Positions 18,527 through 27,661 of a DNA stretch of 64,000 nt are shown piece after piece (the first letter of the stretch is position 1; the number at the start of each line of letters is the position of its first letter). The notes beneath the pieces were generated by a model. The model was not told the origin of the DNA, searched no databases, and worked only from the letters and a program-made list of their open reading frames with translations. The position numbers and the translations under genes were made by a program. Source of the stretch: Pelistega ratti (GTDB lineage Bacteria > Pseudomonadota > Gammaproteobacteria > Burkholderiales > Burkholderiaceae_B); assembly GCF_009833965.1 (NCBI RefSeq), contig NZ_CP047165.1, positions 496,001-560,000 on the forward strand, in the 5' to 3' direction.

Positions 18527-20188
18527 TTAAAGCATAGCAGTAGTCGCTTGTTTTATAGGGGTATATTGATTAAAAAGCTCTGGGGAAATTTGCTCTATTC
18601 CACTTTGCTTTAATACCTCAAAGTGATGAGGCATAATACCTCGCCCTACAAACGCACCCTTACGATCATAATGGAACAGCTCCTGCGTTTTAATTACCCC
18701 ACTTTCTAACCCATCTACTTCAGCAATAGAAGCAATAACTCGCCGACCATTGGATAAACGTGTTTGCTGTACAATAAAATGAATACTACTCGCAATATGC
18801 TCCCGAATAGCCGATAACGGTAAATCCATATTTGCCATCATAATCATTGTTTCTAGTCGTGATAATGCATCTCTCGTTGAATTCGCATGTAAGGTTGTTA
18901 ATGATCCCGCATGACCCGTATTCATTGCCACTAAGGTATCAAAAGCTTCTGCCCCTCGACACTCTCCCACAATAATACGATCAGGTCGCATACGTAATGC
19001 ATTTCGTACAAGATCACGTATTGAAACCATTCCTTTGCCCTCTACATTGGCAGGTCTTGCCTCTAAGCAAACAAGATGAGCATGATTAAGTTTTAATTCA
19101 GCTGCATCTTCTATCGTGACTAATCGTTCATTTTCTGGAATACAGTTTGACAAAATATTTAATAATGTTGTTTTTCCTGAACCTGTTCCTCCTGAAACAA
19201 TCATATTCATCCGATGTTTTACACATAAATTAAGAAATGTTGCCATTGCTTCATCTAAAGAATCCAACTGGATAAGCTCCTGCATTTTCGGTCTATGCTG
19301 AGCAAACTTACGAATCGTGATACTTGCTCCCTTAATAGCAATCGGTGGAATAACCGCATTCACTCGAGAACCATCTAATAAACGCGCATCTACCATAGGG
19401 GAACTTTCATCAATACGTCTTCCTATCGGTGCAACTATCCTATCAATCACACCAATCACTGCTTTTTCACTACTAAAGATAGTATCTGTTTTTTCTAATA
19501 GTCCTTTTTTCTCTACATAGATTTCATCAAACCGATTAACCATAATCTCTGTTACAGTAGCATCTTTAAGTAAAGGTTCTAAAGGTCCTAATCCTACCGC
19601 TTCATCAAGCACCTGTTGCCGTAATACTTCTTTATCAAAACTAAGTCCAATTTCGGTATCATCATCAATAATTTTTCGTAATAAACTATCTACTTCTGCA
19701 CGTAACACCTGATCACTCATGCTCGCAATATCTCGGCGGCGTAAATCTAAAGCCTCTAACAATAAAGCATGTAATCGTTGTCGATGATAAAGCTCTCGCT
19801 CTCGTAAGCAATCTTCTTTAACTGTTTGATTAACGTTATGATGTTCTTGAAGTTCATCGGTAGATAGTAATGGTGCTGTTTCTACGGGTATAGAAATAGG
19901 ATCATGGATAGATTTAATTATCATAAGACATGGTCCCATAATAATTTCATCACCTACTTTTAAAGGGCCTCCTAAATGGATACGTTCACCATTTAATAAA
20001 GTGCCGGCAAGAGAACCAAAATCCTCAATAAAAACCTCTCCCTCTTTCATTATTATACTGGCATGATGTTTACCAATCCGCCAAGAACGTATCACCAATT
20101 GCATTTCTTTCGTACGTCCAATATGATAAGGAAAACAAATATTTTCATACTGAACAGTACCATCTTCAAAACGAATTTCAACTTGCAT
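18527..20188 (-). CDS. tadA: Tad pilus ATPase TadA/CpaF with N-terminal FHA domain
   Basis: A hexameric secretion ATPase that powers Flp pilus assembly. Residues 1-95 form an FHA phosphothreonine-binding domain (GRTKEMQLVI, RIGKHHASI, DFGSLAGTLLNGERI). A helical linker and a CpaF core follow. The core has Walker A SGGTGSGKTTLLN at about 330-342, the aspartate box (LVTIEDAAELKL) and the GHAGSLTTLHANS histidine-box region. Classical TadA proteins lack FHA; the fused form suggests control by Ser/Thr phosphorylation, which is inference. Its ATG overlaps the rcpA stop (TAATG), giving coupled translation. Confidence 0.95.
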   Translation of the reverse strand: MQVEIRFEDGTVQYENICFPYHIGRTKEMQLVIRSWRIGKHHASIIMKEGEVFIEDFGSLAGTLLNGERIHLGGPLKVGDEIIMGPCLMIIKSIHDPISIPVETAPLLSTDELQEHHNVNQTVKEDCLRERELYHRQRLHALLLEALDLRRRDIASMSDQVLRAEVDSLLRKIIDDDTEIGLSFDKEVLRQQVLDEAVGLGPLEPLLKDATVTEIMVNRFDEIYVEKKGLLEKTDTIFSSEKAVIGVIDRIVAPIGRRIDESSPMVDARLLDGSRVNAVIPPIAIKGASITIRKFAQHRPKMQELIQLDSLDEAMATFLNLCVKHRMNMIVSGGTGSGKTTLLNILSNCIPENERLVTIEDAAELKLNHAHLVCLEARPANVEGKGMVSIRDLVRNALRMRPDRIIVGECRGAEAFDTLVAMNTGHAGSLTTLHANSTRDALSRLETMIMMANMDLPLSAIREHIASSIHFIVQQTRLSNGRRVIASIAEVDGLESGVIKTQELFHYDRKGAFVGRGIMPHHFEVLKQSGIEQISPELFNQYTPIKQATTAML

Positions 20189-21570
20189 TATGATTTCCCC
20201 TTTTTAGAGATAGTCGGTGTTTTTATTGAGGAAAAAGGAATACCATTAATGGGTGGAATACTCACTTTTTGATCTATAGTTAGCTGTAAATGTTGAGGTA
20301 AAATATCCACATTAATGATTGCACTCTCTTCAAAACTACTATCAATAACTGCTTTTGTCCGTTGAATGCGTGTTTGCATTTGAGGATTATCTGAAGAAAC
20401 CACAACAGGTCTTACAATAATGACAAGCTCTGTTTCATTTTGCTGAAATTTTCTTGAACGGAATAATTCTCCTAAGATAGGAACATCCCCCATACCTGGC
20501 ATTTTTTCCATACCCTGCATTTGGTCACGCGAAATAAATCCCGACAATACTAATGGCTCTCCTGATCGAACATTAAATTCTGTTGCTGTTCTTCTGGTTT
20601 TTAAGGCAGGCCCTCCATTTAAACTTAAAGAACTATCAACTGAACTGACTTCCACATGGATTTTAGAGCGAATAGTGCCATTCTTTTCAATGCGAGGGGT
20701 AATAAATAAACTCACCCCATAAGGTTTAAAAACAGTTTGAGCATTACCATTTGCATCAACAACAGAATAAGGAACTTCCCCACCCGCTAAAAATTCAGCC
20801 GTTGCACCACTTCTTGCCATTAACTGGGGTTGTGCTAATACGACTGCTCTTCCTTGTATCGTTAGTGCCTGTATAGAAGAACTTAAAACTGCATTTAATC
20901 CTGCATAACCTACCCTAGAACCTAAGGCTGCATTGACAAAAGATTCCCCAGGACGTGCTAATAAAGCTGTATTTTTTGTCTCTAATAATCCCCCAATCTG
21001 AAAGCCACCTTGAGTGGTATTTGCCCATTTAACACCAAGCTCTTGTACATAATTACGGGGTAATTCAAGCACCTGCACATCAAGCATCACCATCTCATCC
21101 CAGCCTATTTGGCTTGTCATATCAACAATTTGTGGATAATGACTTGCCAGTTTTTGTACTTTTTCACGATCTGCGTCTGTTAGTCTATCCCCTTCTACAA
21201 TTATTTTTTCACCTACAATAGTAGCCTTTACATGGGGAATACGGTTAAGCATTCGCCGAATATCTTCTTTGACTTCTCGCTCTTTTGCTGAACGCACATC
21301 AATCATAAAACTAGTACGTTGCCCTGCTTCATCCCATACTTCTAAGGTTGTCTGCCCCTCTTCCCGGGCAAAAATGACAATTTCCTTATCATCATCTGTA
21401 TTCGCATTTACAATTTTGCTATCGCCTACTGCAACCCTTGCTATTTTTTCAATTGGGACAACTTTAATCTCTCCCATTTGCATAGATAATTTTGTTTGCC
21501 CCCATGCGACTGTATGGGATAAAAGTAAGCTAAAACTCATTAATACAGGTATTAATTTACGATTCATCAT
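20188..21570 (-). CDS. rcpA: Tad pilus outer-membrane secretin RcpA/CpaC
   Basis: A 460-residue secretin with a signal peptide (PVLMSFSLLLSHTVAWG), an N-terminal pilotin-like/BON region (IPHVKATIVGEKIIVEGDRL), the secretin repeat region (VMLDVQVLELPRNYVQELGVKW) and the C-terminal secretin core ending in MGDVPILGELFRSRKF and ELVIIVRPVVV. It forms the outer-membrane ring for the Flp pilus. The ribosome binding site is AAAGGAA. Confidence 0.93.
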   Translation of the reverse strand: MMNRKLIPVLMSFSLLLSHTVAWGQTKLSMQMGEIKVVPIEKIARVAVGDSKIVNANTDDDKEIVIFAREEGQTTLEVWDEAGQRTSFMIDVRSAKEREVKEDIRRMLNRIPHVKATIVGEKIIVEGDRLTDADREKVQKLASHYPQIVDMTSQIGWDEMVMLDVQVLELPRNYVQELGVKWANTTQGGFQIGGLLETKNTALLARPGESFVNAALGSRVGYAGLNAVLSSSIQALTIQGRAVVLAQPQLMARSGATAEFLAGGEVPYSVVDANGNAQTVFKPYGVSLFITPRIEKNGTIRSKIHVEVSSVDSSLSLNGGPALKTRRTATEFNVRSGEPLVLSGFISRDQMQGMEKMPGMGDVPILGELFRSRKFQQNETELVIIVRPVVVSSDNPQMQTRIQRTKAVIDSSFEESAIINVDILPQHLQLTIDQKVSIPPINGIPFSSIKTPTISKKGKS

Positions 21571-21591
21571 AAATTCCTTTGATAAATAATG

Positions 21592-22533
21592 TTATTCAAA
21601 TGCTTTCATCTGTTCTGCGGATGGTGTTGGCAAAGAATTAATCCAAGCACTGACAATATTTTCTTGTCCAGGAATATCAATCATTCCTCTTTCCTGATTG
21701 ACTTTCTGTTCACCTTTTTCTTTATTAACCGCTAAATTAGGTAACTTTCTATGACCTTGATCACCATAGACAACGGCTGGTTTTTTCTTGATTGTCGGTG
21801 GTGGTGTTGCAATCCCTAGGATAGTTGCTAAATCCCCTCTGACTGCTTTATGAGAAGATTTATCATCTGTCGGATTACGAAGTAAAGCCGTAATTGTACC
21901 CGCCTGTCTAGCCGCGACTAATTTAGCGGCTTCTTCTGGTGCGGTATCTAGTGTTACGGTAGAAAAAGTGTTTTCCTCTCCCTCTTCATTATGACGACTT
22001 TGCTTACCTGTTGCCATCACTAAAACCCCTTGTAATAAGGGTGCTGTTATTTGACGTTGCCGATATTCAAATGATACATACAAATCAATTAAATCACCTG
22101 GTACTAACATTCCTGACACAGAATTAATACTATCAACAGGCATCGTAATCGCCCGGCGACCTATATTAATCTTTTCAGAAAAGGGTCGTTTACTTACTGT
22201 TGCAGTATTTGCCCATAATAAAGGATCTCCTCTTTTTAAGGCTACCGTAATCACTTGCCCTTCAATATGGATAAAATCTTCTGGTGTTAAGCTACCACTT
22301 AACACCCATTCTCGTGGTATTTCTCTTACTGCTACATGAGTAGATTCTATTTTTGTCCCTACAGGTAAATCATAAGCAGCAACGATACGAGATACCATCT
22401 CTACTTTTGACTTATCCTCTATCTCTTGAATACGTTCATGTATATATTGTTGTGCAGAAAAGGCGGCAAATATCCCTGCAGCAACAGCTAAACCAATCAG
22501 AATAATTGTTTTTCTATTCAATTTAATACGCAT
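21592..22533 (-). CDS. rcpC: Tad pilus assembly protein RcpC/CpaB (SAF domain)
   Basis: About 313 residues. One N-terminal membrane segment (IILIGLAVAAGIFAAFSA) is followed by a SAF domain (IVAAYDLPVGTKIESTHVAVREIPREW) and a beta-rich RcpC domain (GRRAITMPVDSINSVSGMLVPGDLIDLYVSF). It is a periplasmic partner of the secretin. A GTG at 22548 is in frame, but the ATG at 22533 has GAGAGG eight bases before it and is chosen. The C-terminal 70 residues are polar and probably disordered. Confidence 0.9.
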   Translation of the reverse strand: MRIKLNRKTIILIGLAVAAGIFAAFSAQQYIHERIQEIEDKSKVEMVSRIVAAYDLPVGTKIESTHVAVREIPREWVLSGSLTPEDFIHIEGQVITVALKRGDPLLWANTATVSKRPFSEKINIGRRAITMPVDSINSVSGMLVPGDLIDLYVSFEYRQRQITAPLLQGVLVMATGKQSRHNEEGEENTFSTVTLDTAPEEAAKLVAARQAGTITALLRNPTDDKSSHKAVRGDLATILGIATPPPTIKKKPAVVYGDQGHRKLPNLAVNKEKGEQKVNQERGMIDIPGQENIVSAWINSLPTPSAEQMKAFE

Positions 22534-22548
22534 ACTATTACCTCTCAC

Positions 22549-23316
22549 TTAATGATTTGTTGATATTCTTTTTTTGACAAGATACAGACTAGTAGTACCA
22601 TTAATCTGTGCAATGTAGTACATCAATTGCTCTTGTGATTTTTGCCAAGTAGATAAAGGAGAATCTGATGATATTACTTGTTCCCACTGATGTTGCTGTA
22701 ATTGTTCTTGCATAAAATGATTAGCCTCTTCAACAGAAAACGGTAGGGTATAAATCCACTGATGAATGACTTCTGGTTTTTGTTGTTCAATATCCAGTAA
22801 CACCACCGCTTGATCTGGCAACCATAATAGCGGCATCATTATTGGTTTCATTTTTTTGTTACTAAATAAACTCAGACTTCCTGAATATGCTTGCTGATGA
22901 TGTCGCTTAATCCAGAGTATGGCTTGCGCATCCTTAATCTCTGCTTGTAAATATAATTGCTGCGGCAAAATATTAATTTGTGTAAAGGGGTGCTTACCTT
23001 TTTCAAAAAAACGTAATAAACGATCAAATCCACTCTTTTCATCAAATAGCCATACCGCTGTTGGCAAACCAAAAACAGTATTTTCTTGCCATAATACCGT
23101 ATGCGATAAGGAAAGTTGTTGCAATAATTGTTCACCCTGTTGTCGTAATAAAGTAGCAGTATCACTGGGGTTATACCCTATGTTCTGCATATCTCCATTA
23201 TGTACAGATATATAGTGCTTTTGCTCATATCTATCTGTATCAGTAGCACTAGTTATCAGTGTATTTGCCATTAAAACCTTACCCCATAATAGTAAAAAAA
23301 TAATAAGTATTGGCAT
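22549..23316 (-). CDS. Exported protein of unknown function in the Tad operon
   Basis: Not recognised. 255 residues with an N-terminal hydrophobic segment (MPILIIFLLLWGKVLMA) that may be a signal peptide or anchor. The rest is soluble and rich in Gln, His and Leu, with no clear repeats. It lies between the tadE-like gene (2-nt gap) and rcpC, with an AAAGG ribosome binding site, so it is an integral member of the operon and probably acts in the periplasm. Its position resembles that of accessory minor-pilin or TadF-like genes in other loci, but no type IVb prepilin motif (G followed by E at +5) is present. Confidence 0.7.
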   Translation of the reverse strand: MPILIIFLLLWGKVLMANTLITSATDTDRYEQKHYISVHNGDMQNIGYNPSDTATLLRQQGEQLLQQLSLSHTVLWQENTVFGLPTAVWLFDEKSGFDRLLRFFEKGKHPFTQINILPQQLYLQAEIKDAQAILWIKRHHQQAYSGSLSLFSNKKMKPIMMPLLWLPDQAVVLLDIEQQKPEVIHQWIYTLPFSVEEANHFMQEQLQQHQWEQVISSDSPLSTWQKSQEQLMYYIAQINGTTSLYLVKKRISTNH

Positions 23317-23317
23317 A

Positions 23318-24054
23318 TCAAGGCCTTTCTTTTAAATGATGCTTAGGTAATTTACCCGTCCAAGGCAATAACCAATCAAAAACTGGCTTAGCTCGATTAA
23401 AACCAGCATCAACAGGTTCAGCATAACGCTGAATATGTTCACCCAGTGCATAAGAAGATTTCGCTACATCATGCCATGCGAGAGCAGATTCTCCTGTACG
23501 TTTATGTGCTGTCGTGTCTGAATCTGAATGCCCTGCATCTTGTAAAATTGACAGATGACGTTGAAGTCGTATAGTTTGTTGGTCAAAAAATCCTAAATAT
23601 AATCCCAGTGCAGTAGAGGCTTTGCCTATTTGGGTATAACGTGGTTGAACGGTTACATCTACTCGGACTATACCTTTATCCTGTAACTGCCAACCCTCTC
23701 TTAGTGCTTTCGCTTGCCCTACCTGCATACCCGCTTGCCTATCATCACCCAATTGTTCGGTTTGATTCGACTGTATCTCAACATCCTCCGCATTTACTAT
23801 GCGATGATGTTGCCTATCTCGCCATTGGTGTGTTTTCCCCAGAAAAAATTTCTGTTTTATATCTTCTTGATTTAACATAGTGATAGTTCTTGTTAATTGA
23901 AATCCACCATAACGACTAGCATTTTGCTGCTGTAAACTAATATCTATTAAGCGACCCAACCAAGGAATAGCAATAAAAAACTTAATAGCACCAACATCAA
24001 TACTAAAGACTCTGCTAAAGCCTGTCCCTTTTGATGGTTTACCTTTTTAGTCAT
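23318..24054 (-). CDS. tadE: TadE-like minor pseudopilin, frameshifted at a T6 run
   Basis: The true start is the ATG at 24054, with a strong ribosome binding site (AAGGGG, seven bases upstream). It opens MTKKVNHQKGQALAESL, a type IVb prepilin leader (G10 then Glu at +5), but this frame stops at 23947 after 35 residues. The -1 frame continues from exactly the same spot as FIAIPWLGRLIDISLQQQNASRYGGFQL, the expected rest of a TadE protein, to 23318. The change happens at 23974-23980, which in mRNA reads U UUU UUA with zero-frame phasing. One extra T would also restore one frame. The downstream part alone would have only a TTG at 23959 without a ribosome binding site. It may be programmed frameshifting, a phase-variable run, a broken gene or a read error. 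Confidence 0.75.
23974..23980 (-). other. U UUU UUA heptamer, candidate -1 frameshift site
   Basis: On the minus strand this is TTTTTTA, positioned in the zero frame as T TTT TTA (codons AGT TTT TTA). It has the X XXY YYZ form of a classical -1 slippery site and leads exactly into the open -1 frame. A GGTG lies about 8-10 nt upstream and could act as a weak internal Shine-Dalgarno; only a short CTATT/AATAG pairing is seen downstream. Confidence 0.5.
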
Positions 24055-24080
24055 TTACTTACCCCTTACCTGCAAATTAC

Positions 24081-25472
24081 TTACTCTGGTAAACTCACTA
24101 AGCGAGCTTTCCAATAGGGATGCCAAAAATTTGCCATTTCTTTTTTTCTATCTCGCCGTAATGTAGGGCGTTCAAAAAAAGTTTCTGCTGCTCCTTTTAT
24201 AGTGAGAGTATGATCAAGTACATCTTTTTGTTTTACACTTAAAACAAATAACAAATTATCTTGTTTATTAGCATTTTTTATATCGACATAAGGGACTAAA
24301 CCACCACCTGCCCAACGATGTCGTTCACTCACGGCTTTAGAATTAGCCAAAGGATTAGACGAACCTGAAAGAATATTCCATGATGTCGCATTATTAACCC
24401 ATCGCCAAAAGTCCTCACTTGAAAAATCATCTGGTGGATTTTGTGTATATTCAATATCCTCTGGTACAGAGTCTGATTGCCCTGGTACCCATCCCCAGCC
24501 CATAGGATATTCTCGATAATAGCAACCAATCCATCTATTTGACCGCAACGCATGATAGGACTGTGTATCCATAGACTGCCAATTTCCTTGATCATTTAAA
24601 ATAGTATGCCCCCTACGGCGTAACTCATGCCGTTTATGTGGGCAACGGCGACTAACAGGGAGTAAGCTTTTTTTCGTATAATTACGTTCCCCTAAAAACT
24701 GATAAATACGGGCAACATCACTAATTAAGGAACGATAATTTGCTCTAGGTTTAAATAAAGCACTAAGTTTTTCTTTGGTATGATTATCAACTGCCCAAAT
24801 AATATCTATACCCTTTTGAGAAGAGGCTTGTGTTTCTTCATAAGGACGAATATAGTGTTCTGTAGAAAGTAAATCCTTATTTGTTGAAGAAAACGTTGAT
24901 TCTTGAAGAATATTTTTATGTGGATAATTACTTTCCAGAATTTTCTGAATTATTTTATCCCTTGATGTTTCTAATGTACGGTGAATAGCATAGCTTACTT
25001 TTGCTAATACTTTTTCCACAATTTCATCATGTTTAGCAAACTGTTGATGGAGTATATTTTGCTGATGTGCAATAGAGGATAATGCCATCGCTCTACTAGA
25101 GGATAGATAGGCTTTACCATGTGAAGCCCCAAAATGTGTAGCAATTACCCATGAAGGCGGATTTCTTCGTGATAAAGATCGAGCTTCTGTACTTGCCCAC
25201 TTTGCCCAAGAACCCAAGGTAACTAAATGTGCCATTGCCATTTGATGTGCAACTTGAGCAATATTAATATAGGCTTGCATATTGAATGCTCGTGCCTGTA
25301 TTAACGCACCCGAATAAGCTGCCGCATCCACTGCATTGGTTTGACGGAGTTTTTCACCCATTAATCGCCCATTGGAATACATTCCCAATAAGGCAAGGAT
25401 AAGAATTGCCATCAATGATAACCCCAGTACAAGAGATTGCCCTTTATGCAAATGGATACGGCTTGTACACAT
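24081..25472 (-). CDS. TadG-like pilus assembly protein
   Basis: About 463 residues with an N-terminal membrane segment (KGQSLVLGLSLMAILILALLGMY) followed by the TadG-type segment KLRQTNAVDAAAYSGALIQARAFNMQAYINIAQVAHQMAMAHL. This pattern, hydrophobic anchor then an Ala-rich helix, is the hallmark of TadE/TadG-like pseudopilin family proteins. The rest is a large periplasmic domain without a recognised fold; a von Willebrand domain of larger TadG proteins is not apparent. The ATG at 25472 follows the flp stop immediately (GTG at 25475 also possible). Confidence 0.8.
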   Translation of the reverse strand: MCTSRIHLHKGQSLVLGLSLMAILILALLGMYSNGRLMGEKLRQTNAVDAAAYSGALIQARAFNMQAYINIAQVAHQMAMAHLVTLGSWAKWASTEARSLSRRNPPSWVIATHFGASHGKAYLSSSRAMALSSIAHQQNILHQQFAKHDEIVEKVLAKVSYAIHRTLETSRDKIIQKILESNYPHKNILQESTFSSTNKDLLSTEHYIRPYEETQASSQKGIDIIWAVDNHTKEKLSALFKPRANYRSLISDVARIYQFLGERNYTKKSLLPVSRRCPHKRHELRRRGHTILNDQGNWQSMDTQSYHALRSNRWIGCYYREYPMGWGWVPGQSDSVPEDIEYTQNPPDDFSSEDFWRWVNNATSWNILSGSSNPLANSKAVSERHRWAGGGLVPYVDIKNANKQDNLLFVLSVKQKDVLDHTLTIKGAAETFFERPTLRRDRKKEMANFWHPYWKARLVSLPE

Positions 25473-25475
25473 CAC

Positions 25476-25754
25476 CTATTCCCCAGCAGAAGCATTACCC
25501 GTAAAGCTCTTTAAGGATTTTGCTGCGGTTTGTGCAGAAGCATTCTGTGCGGCAGACTGTGCATTTTGAGACTCAGCAGAACCATCTTCACCCGCCAGTT
25601 CTTTTGCCATAGCTGCCGTTTGTGATCGAACAACCTGACCAAATAATTGATAAACACCGATTGCTGCGATGGCAACCAGAGCAACAACAATAATATATTC
25701 TGTCATGCCTTGTCCCAATCGCTGTTTAAGGGATTTCAAACGTTTAATATTCAT
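25476..25754 (-). CDS. flp: Flp-type (type IVb) major pilin
   Basis: A 92-residue prepilin. The leader ends at Gly14 and the mature protein starts QGMTEY, with Glu at +5 and Tyr at +6, the type IVb rule. A hydrophobic helix follows (IIVVALVAIAAIGVYQLF). The C-terminal 40 residues are low-complexity Ala/Gln/Ser/Gly, longer than in most Flp pilins and probably surface-exposed. The ribosome binding site AAGGAG is the strongest in the locus, as expected for the major subunit. It is first in the operon. Confidence 0.93.
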   Translation of the reverse strand: MNIKRLKSLKQRLGQGMTEYIIVVALVAIAAIGVYQLFGQVVRSQTAAMAKELAGEDGSAESQNAQSAAQNASAQTAAKSLKSFTGNASAGE

Positions 25755-26081
25755 AAAAACTCCTTATATCAAAGAGTTTTTAGTATCTATGTTTTCTTTC
25801 TTAAAAACTATCCTCTAAAATGAGATTAGCTTGTTTTATCCTAGTAATTTTTGGGGTAATCATATTGAATTTGTTCTATTTTATTCAGTAAATATTTTTA
25901 TTTTTTCGTGTTGTTTTATGGTGAAAGATAAAATAAAGTTATTTTTTAATTAGGCGAGAAAGTAGAAGTTATCATTAATTTTTAAGATAAATATACATAA
26001 ATCTACCTTAAATTTTTATAGGATAGTATGATAGCAAATATTACATTGATTTTATTTTTATTACATTAGGGAGAGCATATA
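25755..26081. other. Divergent intergenic region between flp and the Sel1 genes
   Basis: Very AT-rich and without a credible gene. It must hold the Tad operon promoter (minus) and the promoter of the first Sel1 gene (plus), but no convincing -35/-10 pair or sigma-54 site could be picked out by eye. Confidence 0.4.
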
Positions 26082-26969
26082 ATGAATAAAACAAAGACTC
26101 TATTTTACGCCGTTCTTTTTGGTTTATCTACCTTAATTATCCATACGCTTACATACGCAGCTCAGCCACATAAAAAAGAATATATTTCACAAATTCAACC
26201 TGCTGTTAATGCCTATCAAAGGGGTAATTATCAAAAGGCTTTCCAGCTATTACTACCTTTAGCAAAACAAGGTAATTATCCTGCACAATCTATTCTGGCT
26301 CAATTATATTATGAAGGAAAAGGTGTCAGACAAGACTATCAACAAGCCTTTGAATGGATACAAAAAGCAGCAATGCATGGTGATTCAGAGGATCAATATA
26401 AGCTAGCACTGCTATATCTTAATGGTCAAGGTATAAAACAAGATTACCATCAAGCCTTTCAATGGTTTCAAAAAGCAGCTGAACAAGGTGATGCAATGGC
26501 ACAGCATAATATAGGTGTTATGTATGAGGATGGTCAAGGTGTCAAACAAAATCTTCAAAAAGCGATTGAATGGTATCAAAAAGCCGCCAAGCAAGGGGAT
26601 ATAAGATCACAATATAATTTAGGATATCTATACGAAAACGGAAAAGGCGTTAAACAAGATTATCATCAAGCGTTTATGTGGTATCAGAAAGCGGCTGATC
26701 AAGGTGATCCAATGGCACAAAATAACTTGGGATATCTATATAACCAAGGGCAAGGTGTAAAACAAGATTACCATCAAGCCTTTAAATGGTATCAAAAAGC
26801 TGCTAAACAAGGTAATGCAGAAGCACAAACAAATTTAGGCTCAATGTATTTTAGAGGTGACAGCATTAAAAAAGATATAGAAAAAGCTAAACATTGGTTT
26901 GGAAAAGCATGTGAAAATAGTATTCAGATAGCTTGTGATAATTATCGTATATTAAATGAAAAACGATAG
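26082..26969 (+). CDS. Exported Sel1-repeat protein
   Basis: A 295-residue protein with a signal peptide (LFYAVLFGLSTLIIHTLTYAA) and six to seven Sel1-like repeats of 36 residues, each with the pattern AQxNLGxxYxxGxGVKQDYxQAFxWYQKAAxQG. Sel1 solenoids are protein-binding scaffolds; exported ones act in the periplasm or at the host interface. The protein ends ACENSIQIACDNYRIL, a cap shared with the second paralogue. A ribosome binding site (GGGAGAG) precedes the ATG. It is the first of three tandem paralogues. Confidence 0.9.
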   Translation: MNKTKTLFYAVLFGLSTLIIHTLTYAAQPHKKEYISQIQPAVNAYQRGNYQKAFQLLLPLAKQGNYPAQSILAQLYYEGKGVRQDYQQAFEWIQKAAMHGDSEDQYKLALLYLNGQGIKQDYHQAFQWFQKAAEQGDAMAQHNIGVMYEDGQGVKQNLQKAIEWYQKAAKQGDIRSQYNLGYLYENGKGVKQDYHQAFMWYQKAADQGDPMAQNNLGYLYNQGQGVKQDYHQAFKWYQKAAKQGNAEAQTNLGSMYFRGDSIKKDIEKAKHWFGKACENSIQIACDNYRILNEKR

Positions 26970-27001
26970 TCTATAGAAAATATTTAATAAGAAAACATAG
27001 T

Positions 27002-27661
27002 ATGAAATTAACAAAGAAGCTATTATGCTCTACCCTTTTTATCTTATCTTCCTTACTGATAAGTCCCTTAGGCTATGCTGACGATATACAAAAAATCAGT
27101 GAAGAGTATATCCAACAACTTACATCTGCCGTTGAAGCCTATAAAAATAAGGATTATCAAACTGCATTTAAATTATTACTACCTCTGGCAGAAAAAAATC
27201 ATATAAAAGCTCAATACAGTATAGGAATGTTATATGAGAATGGATTTGGCACTAATCAAGATTACCAAAAGGCAATTCTATGGTATCAAAAAGCCGCTAA
27301 TCAAGGACATCCAATAGCTCAATATAATTTAGGATATATGTATTATGAAGGGTTAGGTACAGAAAAAGATTATCATCAAGCTCATCAATGGTATCAAAAG
27401 GCAGCAAATCAAGAATATGCAGATGCTCAGTATAATTTAGGCATTATGTATGAAAATGGTCAAGGAGTAGCACAAGATTTATATCAAGCCATTCAATGGT
27501 TTAAAAAAGCGGCTAATCAAGGACATATAATGGCACAGAATAATTTAGCTCTAATATACACAAGAGGAGAAGGAATACAACAAGACTATCAGCAAGCTTT
27601 TAAATGGCTTCAAAAAGCAGCAGAGCAAGGGCATGCACCTGCTCAATATAATTTAGCATAA
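27002..27661 (+). CDS. Exported Sel1-repeat protein, N-terminal part, truncated by a 1-nt deletion
   Basis: A 219-residue product with a signal peptide (LLCSTLFILSSLLISPLGYA) and four to five Sel1 repeats. It ends abruptly inside a repeat at AQYNLA because GCATAATG replaces the GCATTAATG seen in the duplicated copy 216 nt downstream: one T is missing, creating a TAA at 27659-27661. The following frame continues the same repeats and the conserved C-terminal cap, so the intact gene was 27002-28110. Confidence 0.8.
   Translation: MKLTKKLLCSTLFILSSLLISPLGYADDIQKISEEYIQQLTSAVEAYKNKDYQTAFKLLLPLAEKNHIKAQYSIGMLYENGFGTNQDYQKAILWYQKAANQGHPIAQYNLGYMYYEGLGTEKDYHQAHQWYQKAANQEYADAQYNLGIMYENGQGVAQDLYQAIQWFKKAANQGHIMAQNNLALIYTRGEGIQQDYQQAFKWLQKAAEQGHAPAQYNLA

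Noticed and set aside
22872..23215. Overlapping frames of about 97 codons on both strands within the exported protein gene
   Set aside because: They are shadow frames of the gene at 22549-23316, which has the operon position, ribosome binding site and signal segment.
23318..23959. The 213-codon frame as an independent gene starting at TTG 23959
   Set aside because: There is no ribosome binding site, and the frame lacks the prepilin leader found in the other frame behind a strong site at 24054; it is the second part of tadE.
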